DNA of 64,000 nucleotides from assembly GCF_018257515.1 (NCBI RefSeq), contig NZ_JAERJR010000002.1:186001-250000 (forward strand), given 5' to 3'. The stretch is from Tatumella sp. JGM118. GTDB taxonomy: Bacteria > Pseudomonadota > Gammaproteobacteria > Enterobacterales > Enterobacteriaceae. Under the pieces are notes generated by a model. The model was given only the letters and a program-made list of their open reading frames with translations, ran no database searches and was not told where the DNA came from. A program made the translations under genes and the position numbers. Below are positions 1 to 8,171 of the stretch, one piece after another (position 1 is the stretch's first letter; every line of letters begins with the position of its first letter).

Positions 1-360
1 TTTACCGCCGTAGCAACCCGTTTTCTGCCGAAAACCGGTCACTATTCTCCGTGGCTGTGCGCTCTGCAACACAAACTAGGGATTACCAAACGGTATCGCA
101 CCCGTTATGACCACCTGATGCTGGGCTTACATGATGCCATGAAGTCGGATGCGGAATATCAGTTGTCCGGCCTGCAACTGGAGGTGCGCTTTCCGCCCGG
201 CAGCAGCTGGATTTGTTTCTCTGATCAGACACCGCATGCCGCTATGTCGGGACAGTTTATGCTGGAACAGACTTATGCACTGCCCGCAGAGGCGATGGCG
301 GACCCGCAAAGCTCCCCGCTGAAAATACTGGAAAAACTGACAGGGGCACGGCTGCTCTGA
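1..360 (+). CDS. kdoO: Kdo hydroxylase, C-terminal part (truncated by window edge)
   Basis: Open in frame 1 from the first base to a TGA at 358-360, giving the last 119 residues. The pattern (RFLPK near the start, RYDHLML, then a C-terminal FSDQTPHAAMSGQ with the likely last metal-binding His and a closing LEQTYALP) fits the Fe(II)/2-oxoglutarate-dependent Kdo hydroxylases, which hydroxylate C3 of the outer Kdo sugar of lipopolysaccharide at the cytoplasmic face of the inner membrane. The HxD part of the metal site lies outside the window. Its position next to the PmrAB lipid A regulators is consistent with an envelope role. The family call is from recognition only. Confidence 0.75.
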   Translation, partial: FTAVATRFLPKTGHYSPWLCALQHKLGITKRYRTRYDHLMLGLHDAMKSDAEYQLSGLQLEVRFPPGSSWICFSDQTPHAAMSGQFMLEQTYALPAEAMADPQSSPLKILEKLTGARLL

Positions 361-417
361 TCGCCGCCTTCCTGCCCGTCGCTGCCGGCGGGGAAAGCCT
401 GAACTGTGATCGGTGCA

Positions 418-457
418 GGAGTTAATCGAAATGTGACATGGTAACGTCGTTAACTCC
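418..457. repeat. 8-bp inverted repeat upstream of the phosphatase gene
   Basis: GGAGTTAA at 418-425 is repeated as its reverse complement TTAACTCC at 450-457 around a 24-base spacer. It sits between kdoO and the phosphatase gene and could be an operator or an RNA hairpin in the leader. It does not match the PhoP or PmrA box consensus. Confidence 0.35.
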
Positions 458-482
458 CACCGTTTCTTACAGGATGTTTCCT

Positions 483-1232
483 ATGGGCATAAAACTTTCA
501 GCGTTACTGGTCTCGGCATGGCTGCTGAGCGGGACTCTACAGGCCGCCATCCCGGCTGGCGATGATGCCACCACCCGGCCTGAACTCTACTACCTGACGA
601 ACAGTCAGGCGATTGACAGTCTGGCCTTACTGCCGCCGCCGCCCGCCCCCGGCAGCCTGATGTTTCTCAACGATCAGGCGATGTATGAACAGGGCCGGCT
701 GTTACGCGAGACGCCACGGGGTAAACTGGCCGCCGAAGATGCGAACCTCAGCAGTGGCGGGGTTGCCACGGCATTCTCCGGGGCGTTTGGTCGTGAAATC
801 AGTGCCACAGCCACCCCGCAGCTGTATAAATTACTCACCAATATGATTGAGGATGCCGGTGATCTGGCGACGCGGTCTGCAAAACAACACTATATGCGCA
901 TCCGCCCCTTTGCTTTTTATCAGGTAGCGACCTGTAATACGCGTCAGCAGGCAGAACTGGCGTCTAACGGCTCTTATCCTTCCGGACATACGGCCATCGG
1001 CTGGGCAACCGCACTGGTTCTGGCCGAAATCAACCCTGCGCGACAGAATGAGATCCTGAAACGCGGGTATGAACTCGGACAGAGTCGGGTAATTTGCGGG
1101 TATCACTGGCAGAGTGATGTGGATGCGGCAAGGCTGGTGGGGGCAGCGGTGGTGGCAACGCTGCATACGTCGCCGCAGTTTGCGGCTCAGTTACAAAAAG
1201 CGAAGGCTGAATCCGGCGGCCCTCAGGCCTGA
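483..1232 (+). CDS. Class A non-specific acid phosphatase (PAP2 superfamily), periplasmic
   Basis: A 249-residue protein whose first 21 residues form a Sec signal (positive start, hydrophobic core, TLQA before the cut). The three-part acid phosphatase signature is complete: K134-x6-R141-P142, P166-S167-G168-H169, and S201-R202-x5-H208-x3-D212; the H208/H169 pair forms and resolves the phospho-enzyme in this family. GSYPSGHT is typical of the PhoN/class A group. I chose ATG 483 because an ACAGGA ribosome site lies 8 bases upstream and the signal starts there; in-frame ATGs at 438 and 474 would add residues before the signal. It releases phosphate from organic monoesters in the periplasm. The neighbouring PmrAB system and PmrR-like peptide make an envelope-lipid role possible but unproven. 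Confidence 0.88.
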   Translation: MGIKLSALLVSAWLLSGTLQAAIPAGDDATTRPELYYLTNSQAIDSLALLPPPPAPGSLMFLNDQAMYEQGRLLRETPRGKLAAEDANLSSGGVATAFSGAFGREISATATPQLYKLLTNMIEDAGDLATRSAKQHYMRIRPFAFYQVATCNTRQQAELASNGSYPSGHTAIGWATALVLAEINPARQNEILKRGYELGQSRVICGYHWQSDVDAARLVGAAVVATLHTSPQFAAQLQKAKAESGGPQA

Positions 1233-1292
1233 CCGGACTGCGTTCACTCTGTTTGCTGCAGGCAGGGTCATTGCCGGTGATTTTTTCACCGG

Positions 1293-1309
1293 CTTAATAT
1301 TAATTTAAT
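1293..1309 (+). promoter_or_regulatory. PmrA (BasR) box upstream of the small membrane peptide
   Basis: CTTAAT (1293-1298), five bases, then TTTAAT (1304-1309): both half-sites match the PmrA consensus YTTAAK with the correct 5-base spacer. It lies 44 bases before the ATG at 1353, and TACTCT at 1322-1327 could be the -10. pmrA itself is encoded 1.2 kb away. Confidence 0.75.
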
Positions 1310-1352
1310 CATTGCCTGAAATACTCTGCTGACACCCCCTGACAGGAGAGTA

Positions 1353-1457
1353 ATGATGGAGAATAAAGCGGCTTTTTCCGCAAGTGAACTCAGTGTGACC
1401 TTGCTCAGTCTGTGTACCGTGGCGCTCTTTCTGCTGGTCTGGTTTACCAGTTTCTAA
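1353..1457 (+). CDS. 34-residue membrane peptide, candidate PmrR-like LpxT modulator
   Basis: ATG ATG GAG AAT AAA ... TTC TAA encodes 34 residues: a short polar N-terminus (MMENKAAFSASE), one hydrophobic helix of about 20 residues, and a C-terminal VWFTSF. A GACAGGAGAG ribosome site sits just before the start. A PmrA box lies 44 bases upstream. Salmonella and E. coli PmrR is a PmrA-activated single-span peptide of about 30 residues ending in a similar aromatic IWFATY motif; it inhibits the lipid A phosphotransferase LpxT. Size, topology, ending and regulation all fit, but similarity over so short a peptide is weak evidence. The stop overlaps the convergent basS stop by 4 bases. The alternative is an unrelated small membrane protein. 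Confidence 0.6.
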   Translation: MMENKAAFSASELSVTLLSLCTVALFLLVWFTSF

Positions 1458-2557
1458 GCCGTAGTGTCTCCGCTTAACGGATAAATGACCGAGGCCCGGC
1501 AGCCCTGACGATCTGTCCGGTTAGTCAGGGTAAAACGGGCATGATGCAGCTGGCAGATACGGCTGACAATACTCAGACCCAGGCCACTGCCTCCGAAGCG
1601 GCTATCCATTCGCACAAATGCCCGGCTCAGTTCACTGGCCCGGGTTTCATCAATACCTGGCCCTTCATCTTCCACCGCCAGCTCAACCCCCGGTTTTCCT
1701 TCTTCTGTGACAGCAGGCTGCAGACTGATGCTCAGAGTACTGTGTTCCGGACTGTAACGATGGGCATTTTCGGTCAGGTTGCGCACAATCAATTGCAGTA
1801 GCGTCGGGTCGCCCTGCACGCTGAAATCACGGTCCCCGTCCGGCAGGATCAGTTGCTGGTGGCGTAATTTAATCATGGTCAGCAGACTGTCCCGTAACGG
1901 AAAAATTACGGTTTTACGCAGTAACACCGGCTGGTCATGGCCTTCCGTCAGGGACTGACTGATCCGCGCCAGTTGCAATAACTGCGACACGCTACTGGTC
2001 ATCTGATCCAGCCTCAGGATCAGCGAGGACATATCCAGTTTGTGCTGGCGTGCCATCAGTTCCAGATGGAGACGTAGCCCCGCTAATGGCGTGCGTAGCT
2101 CATGGGCCACGTCCGCGGTAAATAACCGTTCCCGGTTCAGGGTGTCGGTCAGACGGGCGACCATATCATTAATCGCATGGGTGACGGCGTCAATTTCGGT
2201 GATCCTGCTGTGGAATTCCAGCGGCCCGGCAGAAGACCCGGAGCGTTTCTCCAGTTGCAGACAGAGATCAGACAGGGGCTGAGTGATCCGTCGCACCGCC
2301 TGCCAGCAGAGCACCAGTGCCAGACTGATCATCACAACACTGGGGATCGCCAGGCTGGCCAGTGCTTCATGGATCTCTTTGTCCACATGCCATTGCTCAT
2401 TCTGGTGGTTCAGTACACCTTTCACCAGTAAATCTATCTGCTCTTTGCTTTCATGCCATAGCCACAGCACGCTGATGGCCTGACAAAACAACAATATCGA
2501 GCCTACGGTGATCAGCAGCCGGCGACGTAACGTGGTCGTTTTAGGCGATATGTTCAG
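1454..2557 (-). CDS. basS: Sensor histidine kinase BasS/PmrB, probable non-AUG start
   Basis: Inner-membrane sensor of the PmrAB system, which responds in relatives to Fe(III), Al(III) and mild acid and activates lipid A modification genes. Visible: N-terminal membrane span, short periplasmic part (WLWHESKEQ), second span, HAMP region, H-box [14 protein letters not shown]-box [11 protein letters not shown], and G boxes VEDEGPGID and GLGLSIVSR. No ATG, GTG or TTG precedes the conserved first span. A CTG at 2557, 7 bases after GAGGAG on this strand, gives a 367-residue protein in which the phospho-accepting His is residue 152, the number it has in E. coli BasS. The first conventional initiator (TTG, 2497/2494) would delete half of the first span. 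The start overlaps the end of basR by 17 bases, so the two are translationally coupled. Confidence 0.88.
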   Translation of the reverse strand: MNISPKTTTLRRRLLITVGSILLFCQAISVLWLWHESKEQIDLLVKGVLNHQNEQWHVDKEIHEALASLAIPSVVMISLALVLCWQAVRRITQPLSDLCLQLEKRSGSSAGPLEFHSRITEIDAVTHAINDMVARLTDTLNRERLFTADVAHELRTPLAGLRLHLELMARQHKLDMSSLILRLDQMTSSVSQLLQLARISQSLTEGHDQPVLLRKTVIFPLRDSLLTMIKLRHQQLILPDGDRDFSVQGDPTLLQLIVRNLTENAHRYSPEHSTLSISLQPAVTEEGKPGVELAVEDEGPGIDETRASELSRAFVRMDSRFGGSGLGLSIVSRICQLHHARFTLTNRTDRQGCRASVIYPLSGDTTA

Positions 2558-3239
2558 GATGCGGCTCCTCAGGACGGTTTTTATTCTTCATCAGGACATA
2601 GCCAAATCCACGCAGAGTCCGGATCGATGACCGGCCGATTTTCTTGCGCAGATTATGGATATGCACCTCCAGGGTGTTAGTGGCAGGCTCGCTGTCCCAG
2701 TTATAGATATCGTTATACAGGACTTCACGATGCACCGGCATGCCAGCCTTCATCATCAACCGGGACAGTAACGCGTACTCCTTCGGGGTCAGCTCCAGAC
2801 GTTCGCCTTCACGGAACACCTGACGATAGGTGACATCCAGCACCAGATCATTCACTATCAGACGATTATCGCTCTGATTATTATGCCGGCGGATCAACGC
2901 ACGGATACGTGCCGTCAGTTCCTCCAGCGCAAAAGGTTTAATCAGGTAGTCATCGGCACCGCTGTCAAGTCCGGAGATCCTGTCACTCAGCGTGTCGCGG
3001 GCAGTAAGCACCAGCACCGGTAATGCCATTTTTTCGCGTCTCAGGCGTAACAACAGTTGTAAGCCGTCTTCATCCGGTAAGCCGAGATCGAGGATCATCA
3101 GGCTGTATTGCGACGTTTTCAGGCTGTGTTCCGCACTCCGGGCGCTGCTGACACCATCACAGGTATAGCCTTCCTGTTGCATGGCCTGCATCAGTCCCTC
3201 AAGCAGCAGGGTATCGTCTTCGACAATCAGTATTTTCAT
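2541..3239 (-). CDS. basR: Response regulator BasR/PmrA (OmpR family)
   Basis: A 232-residue two-domain regulator. The receiver has the acidic pair VEDD, the phosphorylated D51 in [13 protein letters not shown], the T in LTARD and the K in YLIKPF. The C-terminal winged helix contains [11 protein letters not shown] and [15 protein letters not shown], the recognition helix of PmrA proteins, which binds paired YTTAAK half-sites. ATG 3239 is preferred over an in-frame ATG at 3269, because GGAG lies 6 bases before it and the protein then starts MKILIVEDD as in relatives. It precedes basS in one transcription unit. E. coli has eptA upstream; here no eptA is visible, only about 540 bases of apparently non-coding DNA ending in a PmrA box. 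Confidence 0.93.
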   Translation of the reverse strand: MKILIVEDDTLLLEGLMQAMQQEGYTCDGVSSARSAEHSLKTSQYSLMILDLGLPDEDGLQLLLRLRREKMALPVLVLTARDTLSDRISGLDSGADDYLIKPFALEELTARIRALIRRHNNQSDNRLIVNDLVLDVTYRQVFREGERLELTPKEYALLSRLMMKAGMPVHREVLYNDIYNWDSEPATNTLEVHIHNLRKKIGRSSIRTLRGFGYVLMKNKNRPEEPHPEHIA

Positions 3240-3876
3240 CCGTGGCTCCGGCAGAAGGCCGCCCGGCACGGCCAGTGTGGAGGGGATCTCCGGCCAAACC
3301 GACCGGACAGTGTCCCTGGCGGGCGCTTCTGCATATCTGTGTTGTTAATAACCCTTTTGCTGAAGGGTTTACTGATACGCTGACCCCGTCACCGCCTGAA
3401 ATTACGGTGATATCAGCAGATCAGCTTGTCATTCGGGGCGGGGGGCGCTCTGTGTCTCTGTGGCCCCGCATTCATCCTGCCATTGACGCTGACCGGTCAG
3501 CAATGCTGTTATGGATCTTTCAGTCCGGGGTTAGTCAGCCTGCGACGATGCCTGGCGGTCAGCAGAGGGCAGTGTTACCGCCGCAGGGCAGAATCCGGCC
3601 CCCGGGCCAGATATCGCAGATTAGCATCTGCATACCCGGCGTCGCAGGAGAAGGCGCGGAGAGTTCCGCCGGTATGAGGCCGGGCAGGTATCTGTCAGCA
3701 TAAATAATGTCGCTGTCAGTGCCGCGCCCGCGGGCTTACCGGCCACGACCCCGAACAACGCGGCTATTGTGCGGGGGAAGTATTAAGGAAACCTTAAGCT
3801 GATGTTACTTAGTCATCAGTGATGGCCGACAGTTCACTGCCGCTAGCCGCAGTTTGCCGTCAACAGAGGAGTGAAG
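3240..3876. other. Intergenic region between basR and vsr
   Basis: 637 bases separating divergent basR and vsr. It holds a PmrA box at 3782-3798 and a small hairpin (AACCCTT ... AAGGGTT, about 3352-3370). Reading frames here are short or have unconvincing composition, so I call no gene. In E. coli eptA occupies the place upstream of basR; I found no recognisable remnant of it. Confidence 0.5.
3782..3798 (-). promoter_or_regulatory. PmrA box between basR and vsr
   Basis: Read on the minus strand this is CTTAAG, five bases, CTTAAT: two perfect YTTAAK half-sites with the canonical spacer. It points towards basR, about 540 bases from its start, and could drive autoregulation. On the plus strand the first half-site (ATTAAG) is imperfect but the box lies 79 bases before vsr. 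Confidence 0.65.
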
Positions 3877-4368
3877 ATGGCCGATGTCCATAACCGTGAG
3901 ACCCGCAGCAAAAACATGCGGGCTATTCGACACTGTAATACCGGTATCGAACAGCGTTTACAGCAGTTACTGACGGAACTGGGGCTGGAAGCGCGGCTGC
4001 AAGCCCGGGATCTGCCAGGCCGGCCTGATTTTGTGCTGGACAGGGCGCGGAAGGTAATTTTCACCCACGGGTGTTTCTGGCATCAGCATCATTGCCACTT
4101 GTTCAAACCCCCGGCAACCCGCACGGATTTCTGGCTGGCGAAAATCGGCCGCAATCTGCAACGGGATAAAGAAAATCTGCTGGCGCTGCAGCAGCAGGGC
4201 TGGAAGGTACTGATCATCTGGGAATGTGCCCTTAAAGGCAAAACGCAATTGCCGGCGACCGCACTGGCGGAGCGACTGGAAGAGTGGATCTGTGCCGGTG
4301 AGTCTTCGGCAGAAATTGATCAGTTCGGGATCCGATGGCTGGAGATTGCGGAAAATCCGGCGACCTAG
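3877..4368 (+). CDS. vsr: Very short patch repair endonuclease Vsr
   Basis: Nicks 5' of the T in T:G mismatches formed by deamination of 5-methylcytosine, starting short-patch repair. The 163-residue protein starts with the typical ADVHNRETRSKNM and carries the catalytic residues of E. coli Vsr at identical positions: D51 in GRPDF, H64 in FTHGCFWH and H69. Zinc-binding Cys/His residues follow in the H-x-H-x-C region. ATG 3877 is chosen because AGAGGA lies 6 bases upstream; the GTG at 3871 directly follows the ribosome site. vsr normally overlaps or follows a cytosine-5 methyltransferase gene (dcm), but none is present on either side. Confidence 0.93.
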   Translation: MADVHNRETRSKNMRAIRHCNTGIEQRLQQLLTELGLEARLQARDLPGRPDFVLDRARKVIFTHGCFWHQHHCHLFKPPATRTDFWLAKIGRNLQRDKENLLALQQQGWKVLIIWECALKGKTQLPATALAERLEEWICAGESSAEIDQFGIRWLEIAENPAT

Positions 4369-4387
4369 CCGCCGGACTTGTGGGAGA

Positions 4388-5857
4388 CTACGATTTTTTC
4401 TGAGCCGCCGCCACACTGCTGGCAATACGGTCGCCGATACTCTGATCGATCTTCCGCCAGTAGTCGAACACCCGGGACAGTACCGGCTCACGGACGCCAT
4501 TCAGCAGGTGACCGGTGACATTATTGACCAGACGGTCACGGGCCGCATCATCCATGACCCGGGTGACCAGCGCATTGGCTTGTCCGAAATCATCATCTTC
4601 AGCGTGTAATGAATAAGGCTGACGCACCAGTGCGCCCTGGGTTTCCCAGGAGGAGTCGGTGGGGTAACGTTCGCCGTCAGCGACAGATCCGCCTTTCGAA
4701 TTCGGGGCATACACCGGGTCGCTGACCGGATTGATACGCATTGCACCATCTTTACTGTAGCTGTTCACCGGCGATTGCGGGGCATTGACCGGAATTTGCT
4801 TATAGTTAACGCCCAGGCGCGCCCGGTGGGCATCCGCGTAGGCGAACACCCGGCCCAGTAACATTTTATCCGGACTCAGACCGATACCCGGCACCAGGTT
4901 ATTCGGCTCAAACGCGGCCTGTTCGATTTGCGCGTGGTTATCGGTCGGGTTCTTATTCAGGGTGAGTTTACCCACTTTAATCAGCGGGTAGTCGCTGTGT
5001 GGCCACACCTTCGTCAGGTCGAACGGGTTGAAACGGTAGTTTTCCGCATCTGCGAACGGCATTATCTGCATATACAATGTCCATTGCGGAAATTCACCGT
5101 TATCAATGGCGTTGTACAGATCCCGGACGTGGAAATCACCGTCGGCCCCGGCCTGTTTATCCGCCTCGTCCTGAGTCAGGCATTCCACGCCCTGATCGGT
5201 TTTGAAGTGATATTTTACCCAGAATTTCTCACCTTCAGCGTTGACCCACATATAGGTATGGCTGGAGTAGCCGTTCATGTGCCGCCAGCTTTTCGGGATC
5301 CCGCGGTCACCCATCAGCCAGGCGACCTGATGCGCCGATTCGGGGGACAGCGTCCAGAAATCCCACTGCATGTCATTATCGCGCAGGTTGTTGTCTGCAC
5401 GGCGTTTCTGGGAGCGGATGAAATGCTGGAATTTCATCGGGTCACGGATGAAGAACACCGGCGTGTTGTTGCCCACCAGATCATAGTTTCCTTCGGTGGT
5501 ATAAAACTTCATGGCAAAGCCGCGCGGGTCACGCCAGGTGTCCGGACTGCCGCGTTCGCCCGCGACGGTGGAGAAGCGCATCAGGACGTCGGTTTTTACC
5601 CCTGGCTGAAACAGGGCGGCACGGGTGTAACGGCTGACATCTTCGGTCACTTCAAAATGACCAAAGGCACCGCTCCCTTTAGCATGTGGCTGCCGTTCAG
5701 GGATACGTTCGCGGTTAAAGTTCGCCATCTGTTCGATGAGATAGTGATCATGGAGAACCAGCGGGCCATCGGGGCCGACAGACAGCGAGTGCTCGTTACT
5801 GGCTACCGGTACGCCCCCATCGGTGGTGGTTATTTTTGGTTTATTATCATTGCTCAT
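4388..5857 (-). CDS. katA: Monofunctional haem catalase (small-subunit, clade 3 KatA type)
   Basis: Converts hydrogen peroxide to water and oxygen. The 489-residue length is that of small-subunit catalases, without the C-terminal flavodoxin-like domain of large ones. Active-site signature: H58 in [16 protein letters not shown], Asn in [11 protein letters not shown], and the haem-ligand Tyr in [17 protein letters not shown] 5857 has AAGGAGAAAGGC directly upstream and begins [10 protein letters not shown]; a longer in-frame extension to 5977 lacks family similarity. A Fur-like box lies 52 bases upstream. It is divergent from the MFS gene at 6086. Composition resembles the neighbours. Confidence 0.95.
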   Translation of the reverse strand: MSNDNKPKITTTDGGVPVASNEHSLSVGPDGPLVLHDHYLIEQMANFNRERIPERQPHAKGSGAFGHFEVTEDVSRYTRAALFQPGVKTDVLMRFSTVAGERGSPDTWRDPRGFAMKFYTTEGNYDLVGNNTPVFFIRDPMKFQHFIRSQKRRADNNLRDNDMQWDFWTLSPESAHQVAWLMGDRGIPKSWRHMNGYSSHTYMWVNAEGEKFWVKYHFKTDQGVECLTQDEADKQAGADGDFHVRDLYNAIDNGEFPQWTLYMQIMPFADAENYRFNPFDLTKVWPHSDYPLIKVGKLTLNKNPTDNHAQIEQAAFEPNNLVPGIGLSPDKMLLGRVFAYADAHRARLGVNYKQIPVNAPQSPVNSYSKDGAMRINPVSDPVYAPNSKGGSVADGERYPTDSSWETQGALVRQPYSLHAEDDDFGQANALVTRVMDDAARDRLVNNVTGHLLNGVREPVLSRVFDYWRKIDQSIGDRIASSVAAAQKKS

Positions 5858-5908
5858 GCCTTTCTCCTTGATAAATACAGGGTTTAATTCCGCACCCGAT
5901 AAAGCATA

Positions 5909-5927
5909 GCTGATAATTATCATTACG
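5909..5927 (-). promoter_or_regulatory. Fur-like box upstream of katA
   Basis: On the minus strand CGTAATGATAATTATCAGC matches 14 of 19 positions of the E. coli Fur consensus GATAATGATAATCATTATC. It starts 52 bases before the katA ATG and 159 bases before the divergent MFS gene, so katA is the more likely target. Counted by eye. Confidence 0.55.
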
Positions 5928-6085
5928 CCGGGAGAATCCCTTCCTGCAGAAAAATGCCGTGCCCGCAGGGGATTCACGGGAGGGCGGAGGTCTTATGACC
6001 GCTGTTCATCACATTGGCTTGCCCGCAGGAATCAGTTATGCTGGCGGCCTAATAATAACGCTACTCATTTTTCCGGAGCACACTT

Positions 6086-7333
6086 ATGGACTCTTCTTCC
6101 GGGGAGCCTTCATCGCGCATTTTTCATCACACGGGGTTTCGAGCCTATGTGACGGCACAGACCTGTTCCTCACTCAGTTTTCAGATAATCTCACTCGCCG
6201 TCAGCTGGCAGCTGTATTCGATGACGCACAGTGCATTTATGCTCGGCATGATAGGGCTGATGCAATTCGTCCCTTCGGTGCTGCTGGCCTTACCGGCCGG
6301 CCATCTCGCCGATCAGTACAACCGAAAGTCGCTGATCCTCGGGGGGCAAAGTGTCGAGTTCCTGGCGGCTATCGGTCTGATCCTGATGTCATTTCTGATG
6401 CCCGGCAGTGCCGTGCTGCTGCTGTCGCTGGTATTTATCTTTTCGCTGGCCCGGGCGTTTGAAGGCCCGTCGATGACCTCGCTGTTACCGGCTCTGTTAC
6501 CCGCCAGTATGCTGTCAAAAGGTATGGCAACCAACCAGGTGTTTCGCGAGGCGATGGTGATTGCCGGGCCGATGGCCGGAGGGCTGTTATACGTGGTTTC
6601 CCCGGCGCTGGCCTATGGCACGGCGGCGGTCTGTTATCTGATTTCGTTACTGGTCATGATGCGGCTGAAATACCAGCATGAACCGCTCAAACCGTTACCG
6701 ATGACCCTTCGTAACCTGTTCGCCGGGCTGGATTTTATCGTTAAACGTAAAGATGTTCTCGGGGTAATATCGCTGGATTTATTCGCGGTACTGCTGGGGG
6801 GAGTTACCGCATTGCTGCCGGTATTTGCCCATGACGTTCTGCACACCGGGGCCTGGGGACTGGGCGCGCTGCGTGCGGCACCCTCCGTCGGTGCGCTGGT
6901 GACCGGGATCTGGGTCAGCCGCAACAGCTTTCACCGGCATACTGGTCTGATAATGTTTGGCTGTGTCGCCGGTTTTGGGGTGGCTACCGTGGTCTTCGCG
7001 TTATCCCATAATGTGGTTCTGTCGCTGCTGGCACTGGTTGCGCTGGGCGGCTTTGATATGGTCAGCATGGTGATCCGCGGCGCAATGGTCCAGCTGGATA
7101 CCCCGGACGCTATGCGCGGACGGGTGAATGCGGTGAATTCTATCTTTATTAACACGTCGAATCAGCTGGGTGAATTTGAGACCGGCGTGCTGGCCAGTGC
7201 CATCGGGGCCGTGCCGGCGTCGGTGATCGGTGGAGTGGGAACACTGGTGGTGGTTGGGCTATGGATGGTGATGTTCCCGCAGCTACGCCGTCGTCAGCAA
7301 CTTTCACACAGTGAAATGACAGAGAATGTCTGA
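6086..7333 (+). CDS. MFS exporter of the EntS-like (MFS_3) group
   Basis: A 415-residue transporter with about 12 hydrophobic segments. The loop 2-3 motif appears as AGHLADQYNRKSL, and the sequence AFEGPSMTSLLPALLP matches the EntS/enterobactin-exporter-like MFS_3 family. No siderophore synthesis gene is nearby, so the substrate is unknown; a drug or siderophore-like molecule is possible. The start has GGAGCACACTT upstream. It is divergent from katA, and a flavin reductase family gene follows 58 bases later. Confidence 0.85.
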   Translation: MDSSSGEPSSRIFHHTGFRAYVTAQTCSSLSFQIISLAVSWQLYSMTHSAFMLGMIGLMQFVPSVLLALPAGHLADQYNRKSLILGGQSVEFLAAIGLILMSFLMPGSAVLLLSLVFIFSLARAFEGPSMTSLLPALLPASMLSKGMATNQVFREAMVIAGPMAGGLLYVVSPALAYGTAAVCYLISLLVMMRLKYQHEPLKPLPMTLRNLFAGLDFIVKRKDVLGVISLDLFAVLLGGVTALLPVFAHDVLHTGAWGLGALRAAPSVGALVTGIWVSRNSFHRHTGLIMFGCVAGFGVATVVFALSHNVVLSLLALVALGGFDMVSMVIRGAMVQLDTPDAMRGRVNAVNSIFINTSNQLGEFETGVLASAIGAVPASVIGGVGTLVVVGLWMVMFPQLRRRQQLSHSEMTENV

Positions 7334-7391
7334 ACCTATGCCGGGTGCTGTAGGCCCGGTATTCTATTGTACCGGCTAATCAGGAGGGCCT

Positions 7392-8018
7392 GTGACAAAA
7401 GAACATTATACATACCAGCCCCGTCAGGGGCACGGTCTGCCACATGATCCCTTAAATGCGATTATCGGCCCGCGGCCAATCGGCTGGATAAGTTCCCATG
7501 ACGGGCAGGGGAATCATAACCTTGCCCCGTACAGCTTTTTTAACTGTTTCAATTATTCGCCACCGGTGATTGGCTTTGCCAGCAGCGGCTGGAAAGACAG
7601 TGTGGCCAATATCACCCGTACCGGAGAATTTGTCTGGAACCTGGTGACACGGCCGTTGGCGGAAGCGATGAATGCCAGTTCGGCCGCACTGGCGCCGGAG
7701 GGTGATGAATTTACCTATGCCGGACTAAAAACGCTGCCTTCTGTCGAGGTTGCGGCCTGCCGTGTCGCGGAGAGCCCGGTCCATTTCGAATGCCGTCTCA
7801 CGCAATGTCTGCGGCTGCAGGATGCGGACGGTCGTGAACTGGACAGCTGGCTGGTGCTCGGTGAAGTGGTGCGTATTCATATCGCTCCCCGTTTACTGAC
7901 CGATGGTGTCTATCAGACCAGTCAGGCACAGCCGGTGTTGCGTGCCGGCGGACCTTCAGCCTATTACGGGATCAGCGACGAACAGCGGTTTGATCTGTTC
8001 CGGCCACAAGTCCCGTGA
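7392..8018 (+). CDS. Flavin reductase / DIM6-NTAB family FMN-binding protein
   Basis: A 208-residue split-barrel flavoprotein of the family that includes flavin reductases and FMN-binding flavoredoxins. Typical blocks: AIIGPRPIGWISS near residue 25, NLAPYSFFNCFNYSPPVIGF, and FVWNLVTRPLAEAMN, which form the FMN pocket in this family. It starts at GTG 7392, preceded by AGGAGGG. The likely role is NAD(P)H-dependent flavin or Fe(III) reduction; the substrate cannot be told from sequence. It follows an MFS exporter but no promoter was resolved. Confidence 0.85.
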   Translation: MTKEHYTYQPRQGHGLPHDPLNAIIGPRPIGWISSHDGQGNHNLAPYSFFNCFNYSPPVIGFASSGWKDSVANITRTGEFVWNLVTRPLAEAMNASSAALAPEGDEFTYAGLKTLPSVEVAACRVAESPVHFECRLTQCLRLQDADGRELDSWLVLGEVVRIHIAPRLLTDGVYQTSQAQPVLRAGGPSAYYGISDEQRFDLFRPQVP

Positions 8019-8171
8019 GCCGCGTGACCATCCCCTGAGCGCTAAGTCACCGGCGGTGAATTGGAATTTCCGCCGGTTTGACGCTATACCTGTAGACTCA
8101 GGCGCGCATTGAGTCGTGGAGAATGCTTTCTGCATGGCTGAGTGCATCATTCACTGGAGTCAGGAGAATGC

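Noticed and set aside
3242-3703. 153-codon + strand frame upstream of vsr
   Set aside because: No recognisable motif, Pro/Arg-rich composition, and it begins inside the basR start region; treated as non-coding.
4928-5887. Long open frame (319 codons) on the + strand
   Set aside because: It is antisense to the catalase gene, which has complete catalytic motifs and a good ribosome site; the open frame comes from codon bias.
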